Of a stretch of DNA of 64,000 nucleotides, positions 1 to 10,534 are shown piece by piece; within the stretch, counting starts at the first letter, position 1; each line of letters begins with the position of its first letter. Both the position numbers and the translations under genes were made by a program. The notes under the pieces were generated by a model. The model had not been told where the DNA came from and did not search any database. It saw nothing but the letters and a program-made list of their open reading frames with translations. This DNA is from Zhengitettix transpicula. Taxonomy: Eukaryota > Arthropoda > Insecta > Orthoptera > Tetrigidae. Where the stretch lies: positions 55,332,001 to 55,396,000 of the forward strand of contig CM073596.1 of NCBI GenBank assembly GCA_037074705.1, written 5' to 3'.

Positions 1-82
1 TTTTCAATCGGTTTTTTCTTTTAAAAGTTGCTGTTTATTACATTGTTTACTGTGGCGCGACTCTGTTCTGTAATTATTTCAG

Positions 83-143
83 ATTGGTTCAAAAAATTTC
101 GTGCGATATGTTTCTTCTTCGCTGCGTTTTGAAACCTCTATAG
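83..143 (+). other. Exon-like segment in module copy 1
   Basis: The segment follows a TTATTTCAG acceptor-like site and is followed by GTGCAATG. It is open for 20 codons in one frame. Copies 2 and 3 have lost the acceptor and most of this segment, because their missing 690 bases begin inside it. I cannot tell whether it belongs to the same transcript as the downstream candidate. Confidence 0.2.
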
Positions 144-790
144 GTGCAATGTTTTCATGGAAGTGTGAATTCGAGTGATATGTTATGTGACAATAAGTTT
201 TAAAGGTGAGATTTTCACGCACATTGCGGCCGAAATGTTTGTGGAAGTCCAAACTTTAAAATTCATCTTCAACACGTCTCTTTCAATTATAATGAAATGT
301 TTTTTTATTAAAAATTTACACCTGAAGTGGTTTCAACGTAACTTTAATTACTGAACTAGTAATTCAATATTTTAAAATTGCTTAAATAGTTTGGTGACCA
401 TTTGGTTGTGTTTCAATGTCTTACAAGTGTGATAGAATTTGATGGTGGCTGAATGTAATTTTTAACCATGAATTTGGTTGACTTGACTACGTTTATTTTC
501 ATATCTAATTAGGATTTGTTTTCCCCCCATTTGTTTCGAGCACCTCGACTTCTCCAAAAACGAGGGTTTTCGGATGTCAATAGACCTTGGAAGACTCTTC
601 GCATTTGTCCCGAGCTTGCCCTGGTCTGAAAAGGAACGCCAAAGGAGGCTGTGAATAGTTCTTCTGCAGATTCTTCAGGTTCGTGTTTGACGCAGTTTGT
701 TCGAAATGTTACGATTTCATAGCTGAAGTTGCAACTAAATTATTTTGGACTTTTGTTACGATGTGAACACGACACCTCTATTTTTTTCAG

Positions 791-898
791 GGTCTTTCGA
801 CTTGTATTTTCCTGTTCTCCGGGGTCCATCACTGCTCGTGGAAAACATCTTAAGGCAAGGCAAGGACCAAATACAGCAGCAGTTGCGAGCTTTGACAG
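791..898 (+). other. Exon-like segment with polyT-CAG acceptor and GT donor
   Basis: The segment lies between a strong polypyrimidine acceptor (TTTTTTTCAG) and a GTATTG donor and is open for 35 codons. The translation includes a plausible amphipathic stretch (NILRQGKDQIQQQLRAL). In copy 2 the corresponding sequence (about 32,464-32,570) has a net 5-base loss at a short direct repeat (CAAGG), which breaks the frame, and its acceptor is altered. The candidate exon is therefore intact only in copy 1. I recognise no homologue. Confidence 0.25.
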
Positions 899-1471
899 GT
901 ATTGTTGAAAGTTTCTTTGAAATTTTATTTCTGCCTTAAAGCATGGGGATTTGTGGTTTTTATTATATTCAACTGCGGTTTCTAATTTTCTTCATAAATT
1001 ACGTCAAGTATTGGCTTATTTTATTTGAACCTAATTTTTCCATTGGTCGTTGTGTATGTTTTAAAGGAATTTTAGTGAATCTTTAATGATTTATGTTCAC
1101 TTTACTTTTCTTTGTTGAAATGTTGTAAACGTGTTACGGTTATATTAAAGTTTCTACCCTTTTCTTTTTAAAGCTTCCTTGACCGTTGGGTTTTAGAATT
1201 GGTCCGTTGCATTGGGAGATTCAACTTTTAATATTAATTTTCATTTAGAAATTTTAGTGTTATTTAATTTTCCTTGTGGTCATTTTGGTACTTGGCGAAT
1301 AATCTCTGTCTGGGTTACTTATTTAAGAATGGCGCTGTTTTGATTGATTGTTCGACTTTCTGTTGCAAGAGATTCTGCCGACGCGAGTTTCCTGACCATC
1401 TTGAGGCACCATCCTGCTAAGACTTTGCAACTACGGTGGACTACGAAAGCTTCATTCCATAGTTTATCAAT

Positions 1472-3157
1472 ATGGCGGAAATTTCTCAAGTTTATTTCAT
1501 CGCCGCAGCTTTGAGTTTTGGAAGCCAACCACTGGAGACTAATGCAGAGTCGCAGGAGAAACTCCGCTGGAATCCTCGGGAGTGAGTCTACGTGAAGACA
1601 ACTGAGCCGCGCCATCTGGAATCACTTGTGGGGTTCCCTGGGAAGTGTATCGCAGTTGCACTTTGGTTTTGCGCTACATCTGTGGTCAACCTCCTTCCAC
1701 GCAACAATTGAAATTAAACAATAGTCCCGACAACTTCGGAAGAAAATCCAATTTTTCGGTTTCTTGATTTTAATACATTTATTCCTGCGCTGCTTATTTT
1801 ATTTTCTTTCTCGTATTTTATCGTGTTTGTTAGTAATTTTGTTGCGTAATTTAAGATTTTATTTTCTAAAAAAGGATTTCCTTTCGTTTTGTACTTTACA
1901 ACGTGTGATATATCTTCGCTTTTGTCTTACTGTTGAAAATTTTTATTGTTTTTCACACTTGTTACTGTAGTTTTATTATTTAAATGGTGGTATCTTATTT
2001 TTATTGTAATTTATTTCCTTAAAATAATATAAACAAGTTACAGAATAAATAAACGATTTACATTTGATTCGACTCCTTTTCCTATTACGGTTTCTTCAAT
2101 TAATGTTTTTCCTTATTGTTGCTTCCTTCAATTCAATTTTCTCACCTGCTACATCTTTGGCGTTTGTCTCTTAATATTAATATTAATAACTGAGTTTTTA
2201 AAGTATTTTGTCTCGTTACTGACTTAATGGGCATTGATTCCTACGTATTCGTGTGTTATGTTGTTAGGCGGTCCTCCTCTATACGTAAATAAAACGATTT
2301 TTATTTTGTAAATAATAAATGAGTGGCAACCCACGAGGTAAGGAAACAGGATCGCTGCTCCGTTTACAGCGATTGATTTGGAATAATTTTTTTCTTCCTC
2401 ACCAATTTTTCTTCTGGACCACGCGAATTTCTTTGTTTTTATTATTTTGGTAATTCTCCTTTGCGTTGCCTCAGACGTTTACCAATTCAAGAGTTTTTTT
2501 ACCGTAATTTGGTTAACCACAGAAATTGAAATACTCCTCTGATGTATTTGCCTTTTTCTTATCTAAAGTTACGTTAGTCACACACTTGACTCCCTAGAAT
2601 CTTACGAAGGAACAATTCTTCTGCCTTGTTTCCTTTGCCTTAACTAAGAATTCTGATATTTGCTGCAAGTGTCCGCAGCCAGTCCTCGAGTGCGCTCGTC
2701 TGACTTTTCTCTTCAGTTGTTTCACGGCTTCGAATTAAATTTTCGGGGGTCGTTATTTCGTTTTATTAGCTTAAAATGTATCCAGATTTCATTCGTATTT
2801 TGCAGTCTGTTCATAAAGTCGCCCAGTTTCTCCCATAATTCTAATTTATTCGCTCATTCCTCAGCGTCTGCCGCTGGCCCAACTACGAACACGCGGAGAA
2901 TGACTTCAACGACCGCGTGTGGACTGATAATAGCTTTTGGGGATTTCCAACGTTGTCCATCAGAGTTCTGTTAAAAACCGGCAACTCCGCGTAAGCATCG
3001 TCTTTCCCCTTATTTATTGATTTTTATTTACTTATTGGCGTAGCAATTTATATATATTTAATCCCTATTTCCTTCTTACACCTGAAGACGCAGCGCTGAA
3101 GAAAAGCAGTGGGCGCAGGAGAGGAAGGAGGAGAGGAGCAGCAGGCCCCTGGCGTGA
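1472..3157 (+). CDS. Candidate three-exon gene, unknown function (module copy 1)
   Basis: Proposed exons are 1,472-1,581, 2,865-2,990 and 3,088-3,157. The start is an ATG at 1,472 with an in-frame TAG 12 bases upstream; the stop is TGA at 3,155-3,157. Exon 1 ends at a GTGAGT donor. Exon 2 begins after a pyrimidine-rich TCAG and ends at GTAAGC. Exon 3 begins after CTGAAG. Both junctions are phase 2, so the three frames join without a stop, giving about 101 residues. The start MAEISQVYFIAAA has a weak hydrophobic stretch. The middle exon is rich in W, N, D and E (for example CRWPNYEHAENDFNDRVW), and the C-terminus is charged (EEKQWAQERKEER). I recognise no family. The exon sequences, phases and boundaries are visible; that it is a gene is inference. 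GC-rich DNA here is open in several frames, so chance remains possible. Confidence 0.35.
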
Positions 3158-3799
3158 ATGAGTGTCGAGGTGACTGAAAACGCGGTGTCGGCATCAAGGA
3201 GAGCGCCACTTACTACAGACAACTAACGGCGTGCTGCAGGTACTGCAAGTTGTCTTTCACAGCAGAGGAGAGACGGAGGCTGAACCTCCAGTTACACGTC
3301 GCTTCTGCTGGAGGACGACCAGGAAGCCAAACATGTCCGTGATCCTGGACCAGCGAGGTCTGTCAACGACGTCCATCAGCCTCCGCCCACACCAGCGCCC
3401 TGCCGCGGACGCGACGTTAGGAAACCCCCAAGGCGGCAGCAGCGTCACTACCTGCCACAGTCGCGTGTTCTCCTGCTATTGCATCGTCCAGTGCAGACCC
3501 AGGACGGCGACACCTGAGGACATTCTCCTGGGAGGTGGATCCAGCGTGTGTAGGTTCCTCGCAGATATTCGCTGCACCCGTTGCCTGCCCGCCATGACAG
3601 GGACGACTTACAAGATGGCGCGGGACTCTGCGGCTACGTCATGGAAGACTCCTTCGAGAAGATAAATTCTTTGGTTAATTGTAAAATAACGAGACAACCT
3701 TTCCCAACCCTTGCTCCACAGCTCCACAGCAACATCGCCCTGCATGAGGAGAGGAAGAAGAAAGCGCCGGACTCTCCACACGGGGCAGAATGTAAGGGT

Positions 3800-4930
3800 T
3801 AAAGGTAATAGATTAACGTGTTATCAATTAACGTGAGAAGTTGAAAGGTAAAGGAAGTAGAACATAAGGTTTAATGGTCAAAAATGAGCTAAAATAGGAA
3901 TTGAATTGAATAGTCGAAGCTGTTGTAAGAGTGAAACCGAAGGGGAAATGATTTACAGATTAGAGAAAGTGTTAAACAAAATATGAAAACAAGACTAAAA
4001 ACTTAAGAACATGAAAGGTATAACAAATTGAGTGTAAAATGCAAAATATAGCGTAAAGGTACAACATAGAAAATAAATAAATGGTGCAGAATGAAACATA
4101 CAAAGGTAAAAAGCGACACATGGTTCAAAGCAAAAATATTTTTAATATTTAAGGTAAAATAGTTAACGAAAGGTAAAAAAATGTAAAGGTGTTATATAAA
4201 GAGCAAGATATGGTTAAAAGGTAAAAAAGTGTAATGAAGGTATTAAGTGAACTTCAAATGAGAGGAAATGGAAGGTATAAAACAAGGTTTATAGTTTAAG
4301 AGGTGTAACCAAAATATTTAATAATCCCTAAAAGGAGTGGCAAGCGAAAAAAAGTTATTAATAGTAAAACAAGGTTTAGAGGTAAATACGTATAATAAAG
4401 GGAAGTAATTAGCTTTAATAGGAGTGGAAATGGAAAGTATAAAATGAAGTTTAAAGTGTAATAGAAGTATATAATTAGCTTTAAAAGGAGTGAAAATGGA
4501 AGGTATAAAATTCACAAGGTTAAGAAGTAAAATAAAGGTATTTAATTAGCTTTAATCGAATTTGGAATTGGATGGTATAAAATAAGGTTTAAACGTAAGG
4601 AAGTGTAATGTAGGTATTAAGTGAACTTTAAAAGCAGAGGAAATGGATGGTGAAAATAAGGTTAATGGTAGTTAAATAAGGTTTAAAGGTAAAGAAGTGA
4701 AATAAAGGGACTTAAATAGTTTTATAAGGAGAGGAAACTGAAGATGTAAAATATTGTTTAAAGGTAAAGAATTGTAATTAGGTATTTAATTAGCATTAAA
4801 AAAGGAGGAAATGGAAAGTTAAAATGAGGTGAACAAGAGTAAAATAACGTTTAATGGGAAAGAAGAGTAATGTAGGTATATTTAGTGAGCATTAAATGGA
4901 GGCGGAACGGAAGGTGTAAAGGGACGTGCA
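3800..4930 (+). repeat. Degenerate roughly 75-base tandem repeat, copy 1
   Basis: This AG-rich stretch repeats a theme of AAGGTTTAAAGGTAAAGAAG, then TAATTAGCTTTAAAAGGAG, then GGAAATGGAAGGTATAAAA, at intervals of roughly 65 to 80 bases with many substitutions. I see no coding signal; it is open only on the minus strand for short distances (65 codons at 4,318-4,515). Confidence 0.75.
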
Positions 4931-5965
4931 TAGAAGTTAGAAATTAAGATAAAACTGATAGAAAAAAAGATAGCTGAATGATGGCTGTAAGAAGGAATGG
5001 GGAAAGCACAGATAATGTCACGTCAGTGCAAAGAGAATTAAAAGATTAAATTCAAAGATAAATATACTGCAGCAAGGAAGGTTTAAAGTGCCAAGCCATA
5101 GTCTAGAAGGCGCACAGTTTGCTGCAAGGTTCTCCTACATACGTTCGTGGTTGTTGTAAGACGCTTATCATTATTCTTGTATCTGATGCAGTGTTGCCAT
5201 TTGTGCTGCAAATAGATTTGAATAAAATAAATGAACATATAAACAGTAATTTTTATTTCGTACCCACATACAATTTGACGTCATAAGTTGTTGCACCTTT
5301 GCCTTAGCTCTTCATCTGTCTCCTGTCGCCTGACCCGGATATTCAGTGTCCGGGGCAGCCTCCTAAAAGGTTTAAGTGTCAGAGGAAAAGGAAGATTAAA
5401 GAAGTGAGGAGGTGATGATAACAACCACGTAATATCTGACGAGTGGATAAAGTCTCGATACTAGGCGCAGGTAATAGAAAAAAAAGGATTTTTTAAAGTA
5501 CGGAAACAGAGAAATTTCAATGTTTTGAGGAATTGGGAGAGAGAAGGAGAATTGGTTTAAATTACAATGGAGCGACCACTGTAATTCAGGGTGAGCAGAG
5601 GATTTACAACGGACTAACCATTGCAATTCCTTTTTGGGAGGGAAATTGGCAGTACCATTTATTTTTTCCCACTGCCGCCGTCTCTAAGGTTCCCACAAGC
5701 CGAGGCACCTCGGCCCTGTTCTGAGAGGTGTTTTTTCCGGGGTCACAGACCTTGGGCATACGGTAAGAGTTCTCTGCTGTTCCCATTGGAATATTCAGCC
5801 AGCTGCCTCCTAAACTGGTCGAGGCACGGAGAAGGGAATGCTGCGTCCCCACAGCGAACTCTTCTCCCGCTATCGGAAGGGTGTGGGACAAGTATCCAAT
5901 GCCCGACCTACTTGATGCAGGTTTTACAACGGTTTTCCCTGCATTACTTTTAGGCGAATGCCGGG

Positions 5966-6113
5966 TAGGATCCTTAAAATATAGCCCGGGGGCCATAGTT
6001 AATTCTTGGCTACCTTCCTCTACCCTTCCACATCCCCCCCTTTCCTATGCTATTAAAGGGGAGTTGCCACCATGTGGATTACCCTCATGTAGCCTGTTGC
6101 ACTTAAAAAAAAT
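5966..6113 (+). mobile_element. Retroposon-like repeat, 3' portion with A-rich tail
   Basis: The stretch from the AAAATATAGCCCGGG motif to the A-run near 6,113 recurs inverted at 8,334-8,513 with moderate divergence. Shared landmarks are CCCCCGGGC, GGCTACCTTCCTCTACCCTT, AAAGGGGAGTTGCC and TACCCTCATGTAGCC, followed by A's. The GC-richer sequence upstream (about 5,730-5,965) may be the rest of the same element, but the second copy does not cover it. A dispersed short retroposon or the 3' end of a LINE would both fit. I see no clear target-site duplication. Confidence 0.65.
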
Positions 6114-6390
6114 CCTAAAAATACATGAATACATTGAAATTTTTTTGTTAAACTTAATTTTGTTACTTATGTAGAATAAAAATTATATTAAACATAGAAA
6201 TAAACCATCGTCCTTTTAGCAGTATCATTGAAAATTAACACACACAATTTCATATAGCTATTTTAAAAATAATAATGGCGGGATTGAAAAATAAATTTTC
6301 TGCTGTAAAGAATAACAAAAATACACGAAAGGAATGATCTGGTTCTTGCATAATATAAATGATGCTAAAAGTTTCGGCTGTAATAGGATT

Positions 6391-6407
6391 TATATATATA
6401 TATATAT
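6391..6407. repeat. (TA)n microsatellite
   Basis: About eight and a half TA dinucleotides lie in AT-rich sequence. Confidence 0.9.
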
Positions 6408-6967
6408 GGTTACGCGTCAAAAAAAACTCGGGAATGTATCCATAGTGATGGATAAAATAGAAGTAATTTATTAAAATATTTAGGAAATTAAAACACGGGA
6501 ATTGTCGACCAGATCGTGCCTCGACGTAGTTCGAGATATTTATCGAATTTACTGTGTGATTCGTTTGTCCTAGACACCACGACGTGGCGGAAGTGCACAG
6601 GCCTGGTTCGATGGCTCCGATGGGACCACGAGGTCGCAGGTACGCACGTGGCTCACATGCACCTTCAAGTTCTTTTAAATCATTTATAATAAGAATATCT
6701 CAATAATATTTGTCGTGTAGGAATGTTGAGGTGCGAGCAGGATGGTCAATGGTGAGACTCGTGCGTCCGCTGTGTCTTAGAGGAATGTGTTACGGTATTG
6801 TGTGGGTGGATCCACCAGGCTCAAGTCGCGTTACCTAAAACACGAACAAGGTCCAGGAAGTGCGAGAAGAAGAAATAAGAACACGAGGTTCGTTATATTT
6901 CAATATACAATATACAAGCTATTTCAGTAGAAGCAGTTATTCATTGGATTTGTTTTGCACGTTGCAG

Positions 6968-7059
6968 GTTCCTGGCGTCGTCAAGTGCCAACTTCCTCGT
7001 GCTGGAGAGATTCTAGAGGCGGAGATCGTGCCGGAGTCTCCATGTCGAGGAAAGAACAG
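6968..7059 (+). other. Exon-like segment, open frame, AG...GT bounded
   Basis: The segment follows CACGTTGCAG and ends at CAG|GTGATG. It is open in one frame for 30 codons plus 2 bases (phase 0 in, phase 2 out), with a translation including LPRAGEILEAEIVPESPC. It is GC-richer than its surroundings. No partner exon in compatible phase was found nearby and I recognise no family. Confidence 0.25.
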
Positions 7060-8333
7060 GTGATGTAAACCTTTTCTCTTGCTTTCATACGTCACAAATT
7101 CACTCAAAATTGTAATGGTTTTTCTTCTCTATAGGACCTTAAAATTACTCGTCAAGTATTTTTTTCTGGAAGATTTGTTAAATGAAATTATATTCCTAAA
7201 TTAATTAGAATTAATTGTTCATAGCTATTTTTGGTTCAACTTTGCAACAAGGACAATTTATATTTAAATATTATTTAAGCTGAAAAGGTGGTTATTCCAA
7301 GGGCAGAAATTTTCAAAATGGCCTCCAATTAATTTCCTTGTTTCAACTTTGTTCTCATATTCCTTCGCTCAGGTTGTTCATGAAGATTCCACAAACTTTG
7401 CATACTAGTTTTCCAGTATCGGCCATCTTATATTATTACTTGTAAATGTTAAAGCATTCTTGTTCTTGTCCTTCATTATATAATTGCCAAAGCTTGATAC
7501 TTTGAAACATGTCATACAAGGATTTTTATCTTTTCGAGATAAACCACAACAGAAAGTGTGTAATCATCCACAGGTTGAGCGACTCAGGTCAAATTTTTTA
7601 TTTCCATGTCTCTCTCACAACCCTGTAGTGGAGGCTCCAGCATCCGCCATACCTCAGATGCATAATGTTGCAAAGTTGAGGAACTTCCTTCTGATGCCCA
7701 AAAGCTTCCAGTGCCATTATTTCTAATTAATTTTACTCTCAGCACTAAAAGGAAACCCTGTCCCTGAATCTGTTCAAAGTCACAACATGCAGATCATTTT
7801 TGATTTCACTTCCCTTTAGGCATTGAAGGTATCCTCGACTATTTTGGGTTGAGAATAATCACATTTTGGTATAAAAGTTTCCACTGTAACGTGCTTTGGA
7901 TTGCACAGTTTAGAGATAAAATGCAGTGAGCCATATTATTGAATTATTGATAACTTTTCCGCATCGTTCTATGTATATTATTGCATTTCTGATTTCTTCT
8001 TTAGTCATCTTTCTTGCCGTTTCCACATTCTCAAAATTGTAGTTTTGTTTTTGCCTCATTCACATACTTGAACATGAACATTTTACAAGGCTTCAAGGGT
8101 TTGGACATGATTTGTACATCAATTATAATAATGCCTTGTAAAATAAATTACCTTAATTGGAATATTTCATTATATTACTTCAACATTTCTTAATTCATTA
8201 TGGGCCTCATTCTGTCAGTTCAGTAGTTGAATATTAATGGCTGATAAGTATGTTAATAATATATATGTTATAATAGTAAATGTTAGTTATATTTTTTAGA
8301 TTGTGGTTACAGTATTTTAATATTGCCTGGGAA

Positions 8334-8513
8334 TTTTTTTTTTTTTTTTTTTTTTTTAGGGCAATAGGCTACATGAGGGTAATCCACTTAGGGCAACTCC
8401 CCTTTAATAGCATAGGAAGGGATTTGAAAGGGGGGATGCGGAAGGGTAGAGGAAGGTAGCCAAGGGTTAACTAGGGCCCCCGGGCTATATTTTGCCCTGA
8501 TCCTTATAGCATA
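8334..8513 (-). mobile_element. Retroposon-like repeat, inverted 5'-truncated copy with T24
   Basis: A run of 24 T's (8,334-8,357) is followed by the reverse complement of the repeat tail at 5,966-6,113. It carries small insertions, for example ten bases within the GGAAGG..GGGG block. The 5'-truncation with an intact A-tail is typical of target-primed insertion. It lies just outside the visible arm boundary at 8,542. Confidence 0.7.
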
Positions 8514-8541
8514 TGTGAGTAAGGAGCGGATTTATGCAAGT

Positions 8542-10534
8542 CTTGGTTTTTATTTTTATTTTCAGGGTTTTTCTCCAGTTGATTATGATAGGCATTTATT
8601 TTAAGTGTTTGCAAAATGTTTAATTATAGTAAAATAAATGTATGTTGTAATATTTAATATAATTAGGTAAGGCTCCTTTCTACATTGTTGTTTTATCTCT
8701 TTTACCAAAATTTCCTTTAAAACTAACTTTCGTGCTTTGTCTTACATTTCAATGTTGATTTGTACTGGATAAAGTTGATATCCTTAATTACTAACGAAAT
8801 GAAAATACAAGAAGTTTGTTTTAAGATATAATAATTTTATAAAATACCCAAATGACGTACAAAATGAAGTGATGGTTTAAATAGCACACATTGTTTCTGG
8901 AAACTTTGTTCCTTTCTTCAGGATCACAGCAATTAACATACAAACTGATAACTATGAAACTCAACAATAGCTACGATCCCTTATTGTTAGATTTAATTTC
9001 CCATTTTTGTTGAGTTTCAGCTTCACTTTTGAGCTCATCAACTGTATTCTGCAGTTATGTCTCTCAGGGCACTTGTGTTTTAAATCTACTGACAACAGAA
9101 CCAACGATTCCAGAAACGTTATGTGGTATTTCTATCACTTCATTTTGTCTGTAATTTTGTTCCATTATCTAATTACTTAATTATTATACTTAACCTGTAG
9201 AAGTACGAATTTCCTTTATTTTCTTCTGTAGTGAATAATAAACAAATTATTATATATATAATTTTAAGTTTCAAAATTCCTGATATGCAGTTGTACAGCT
9301 TCATTCCAGTACTCGTATTATAGTAATATTTTTATTCCGATTGACACCAAAGTAGCTTCTGTTTTGGTCTCTTCCTCAACATGAATTTTTTCACCCTACA
9401 AGTTGTCATACAGGTTTCATATAAATGAATGTCATTCACATTTATGCTAACTTGCCTTTCAACAATATGTTTGGACTTGACATTCATTAATCATAAGTTG
9501 TATTTATCCAGAATGTGGAATCTCAATATTTTCAAATAATTTATCACATAAAAACCAATCCTTCATTTGACTTTTATCAACTCAATTTCAAATTTATTTA
9601 TCCTTTTAAAGATTTTATATAACAAGAAACTTCTTATTGTATACATTCATTCATATAATGGAACGTGTCATTCAGTTTTCAATTTCCAATGGTAAATTAT
9701 ATTAAACTTCCCTTTGAATGTATATTAGAAGTCTCTTAGGAGTTTCCTGTTCTTTTATCGTTATGAATTAAATTTCCATATGCGGTAAATAGAGATAGTT
9801 GATGGCTTACATAAAATTGATAGTGTGTGTCTGCATGTCAGACATATCAGATTCATTAACCACCTTCCTCAGGAGAGACACTGTGTGGTTGTCCCCACAT
9901 GCTACACTCACCCTAATCATTTTCTGTTTACTCTCAATATCAAATATGTGTGCGCAGTAAAAGTTTATAAATTCATCGAACACATCGCCTTGTGAATAAG
10001 ATTTCCAATTCTAATTTCTAGCATCCTATTCATATGTGACCATATTTCCAAATGTACATCTTAATATGTTTGGAAAAGTCTTGGGTTCTGAATGACTTGG
10101 CCAGCCTTTTCAATACAAAAAAAAATTTGTTCATTTTCCTATAAACATATAGACATCTACCAATGGCGCTGTTTTCGTCACTCGATTAATAATATAACAA
10201 AATTCTGTGTCCCGCTCTCTAGACCTGAGGTGAAATTCCATAAAGTCAACTCCTTTATTCCTTACCACATTGTCAACGAAATTTGTAACTAATCTCAATT
10301 TTATCATCCAACTTGTGAAGTAGGATTGTGGTGAATACTGAAAAAACATTTATTGTTGACTGACCTCTGCTGAGACTGAACTGGTTGGTTTTATAATTAT
10401 ATTTTATTTTTATTATAAATCCTGTAATTCCATACTGTAAAATTCTATTTCTTACATCAGTAACACCTCCCATATGTCTATAATTTCCTGAATGTTTTCT
10501 ATAAATCTTTTCTATATATCTATTTCTATTTTAA
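8542..10534 (+). other. Outer non-array segment of left arm
   Basis: AT-rich sequence with no confident gene, paired base for base with 62,007-64,000. It contains an open frame with a short RCC1-like motif on the minus strand (9,807-10,010) and other stop-delimited frames of 60 to 70 codons near 10,092-10,473. The right end joins the tandem array at about 10,534, exactly as in the right arm. Confidence 0.6.
9807..10010 (-). other. Short open frame with RCC1-like motif, left-arm copy
   Basis: This is the mirror copy of 62,532-62,735, with the same 67-codon open frame and the same VACGDNHT motif. Confidence 0.15.

Larger units (their letters stand above)
1..5685 (+). repeat. 5 kb module, copy 1 (outside palindrome)
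   Basis: This segment is a direct repeat of 32,363-37,392 and an inverted repeat of 41,977-46,974, at an offset of about 31,650 from copy 2. It contains roughly 690 bases (95-787) that copies 2 and 3 lack. It also lacks a stretch of about 38 bases that they have at 37,149-37,186. The match ends near 5,685, where copies 2 and 3 enter a polypyrimidine tract and copy 1 enters unrelated sequence. It may continue left of the window. It includes a candidate three-exon gene, a GC-rich block (about 3,060-3,800) and a degenerate short tandem repeat (about 3,800-4,930). Confidence 0.93.
6114..8333. other. Non-repeated segment, no confident gene
   Basis: This AT-rich stretch lies between the two retroposon copies. 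It contains a (TA)n tract (6,391-6,407) and a GC-richer stretch (about 6,500-6,680). It also holds one exon-like segment (6,968-7,059). Nothing in it is duplicated elsewhere in the window. Confidence 0.5.

Noticed and set aside
3231..3665. 144-codon GC-rich frame as a separate gene
   Set aside because: It starts with GTG, overlaps open frames on both strands and shows no family. GC-rich sequence is open by chance.
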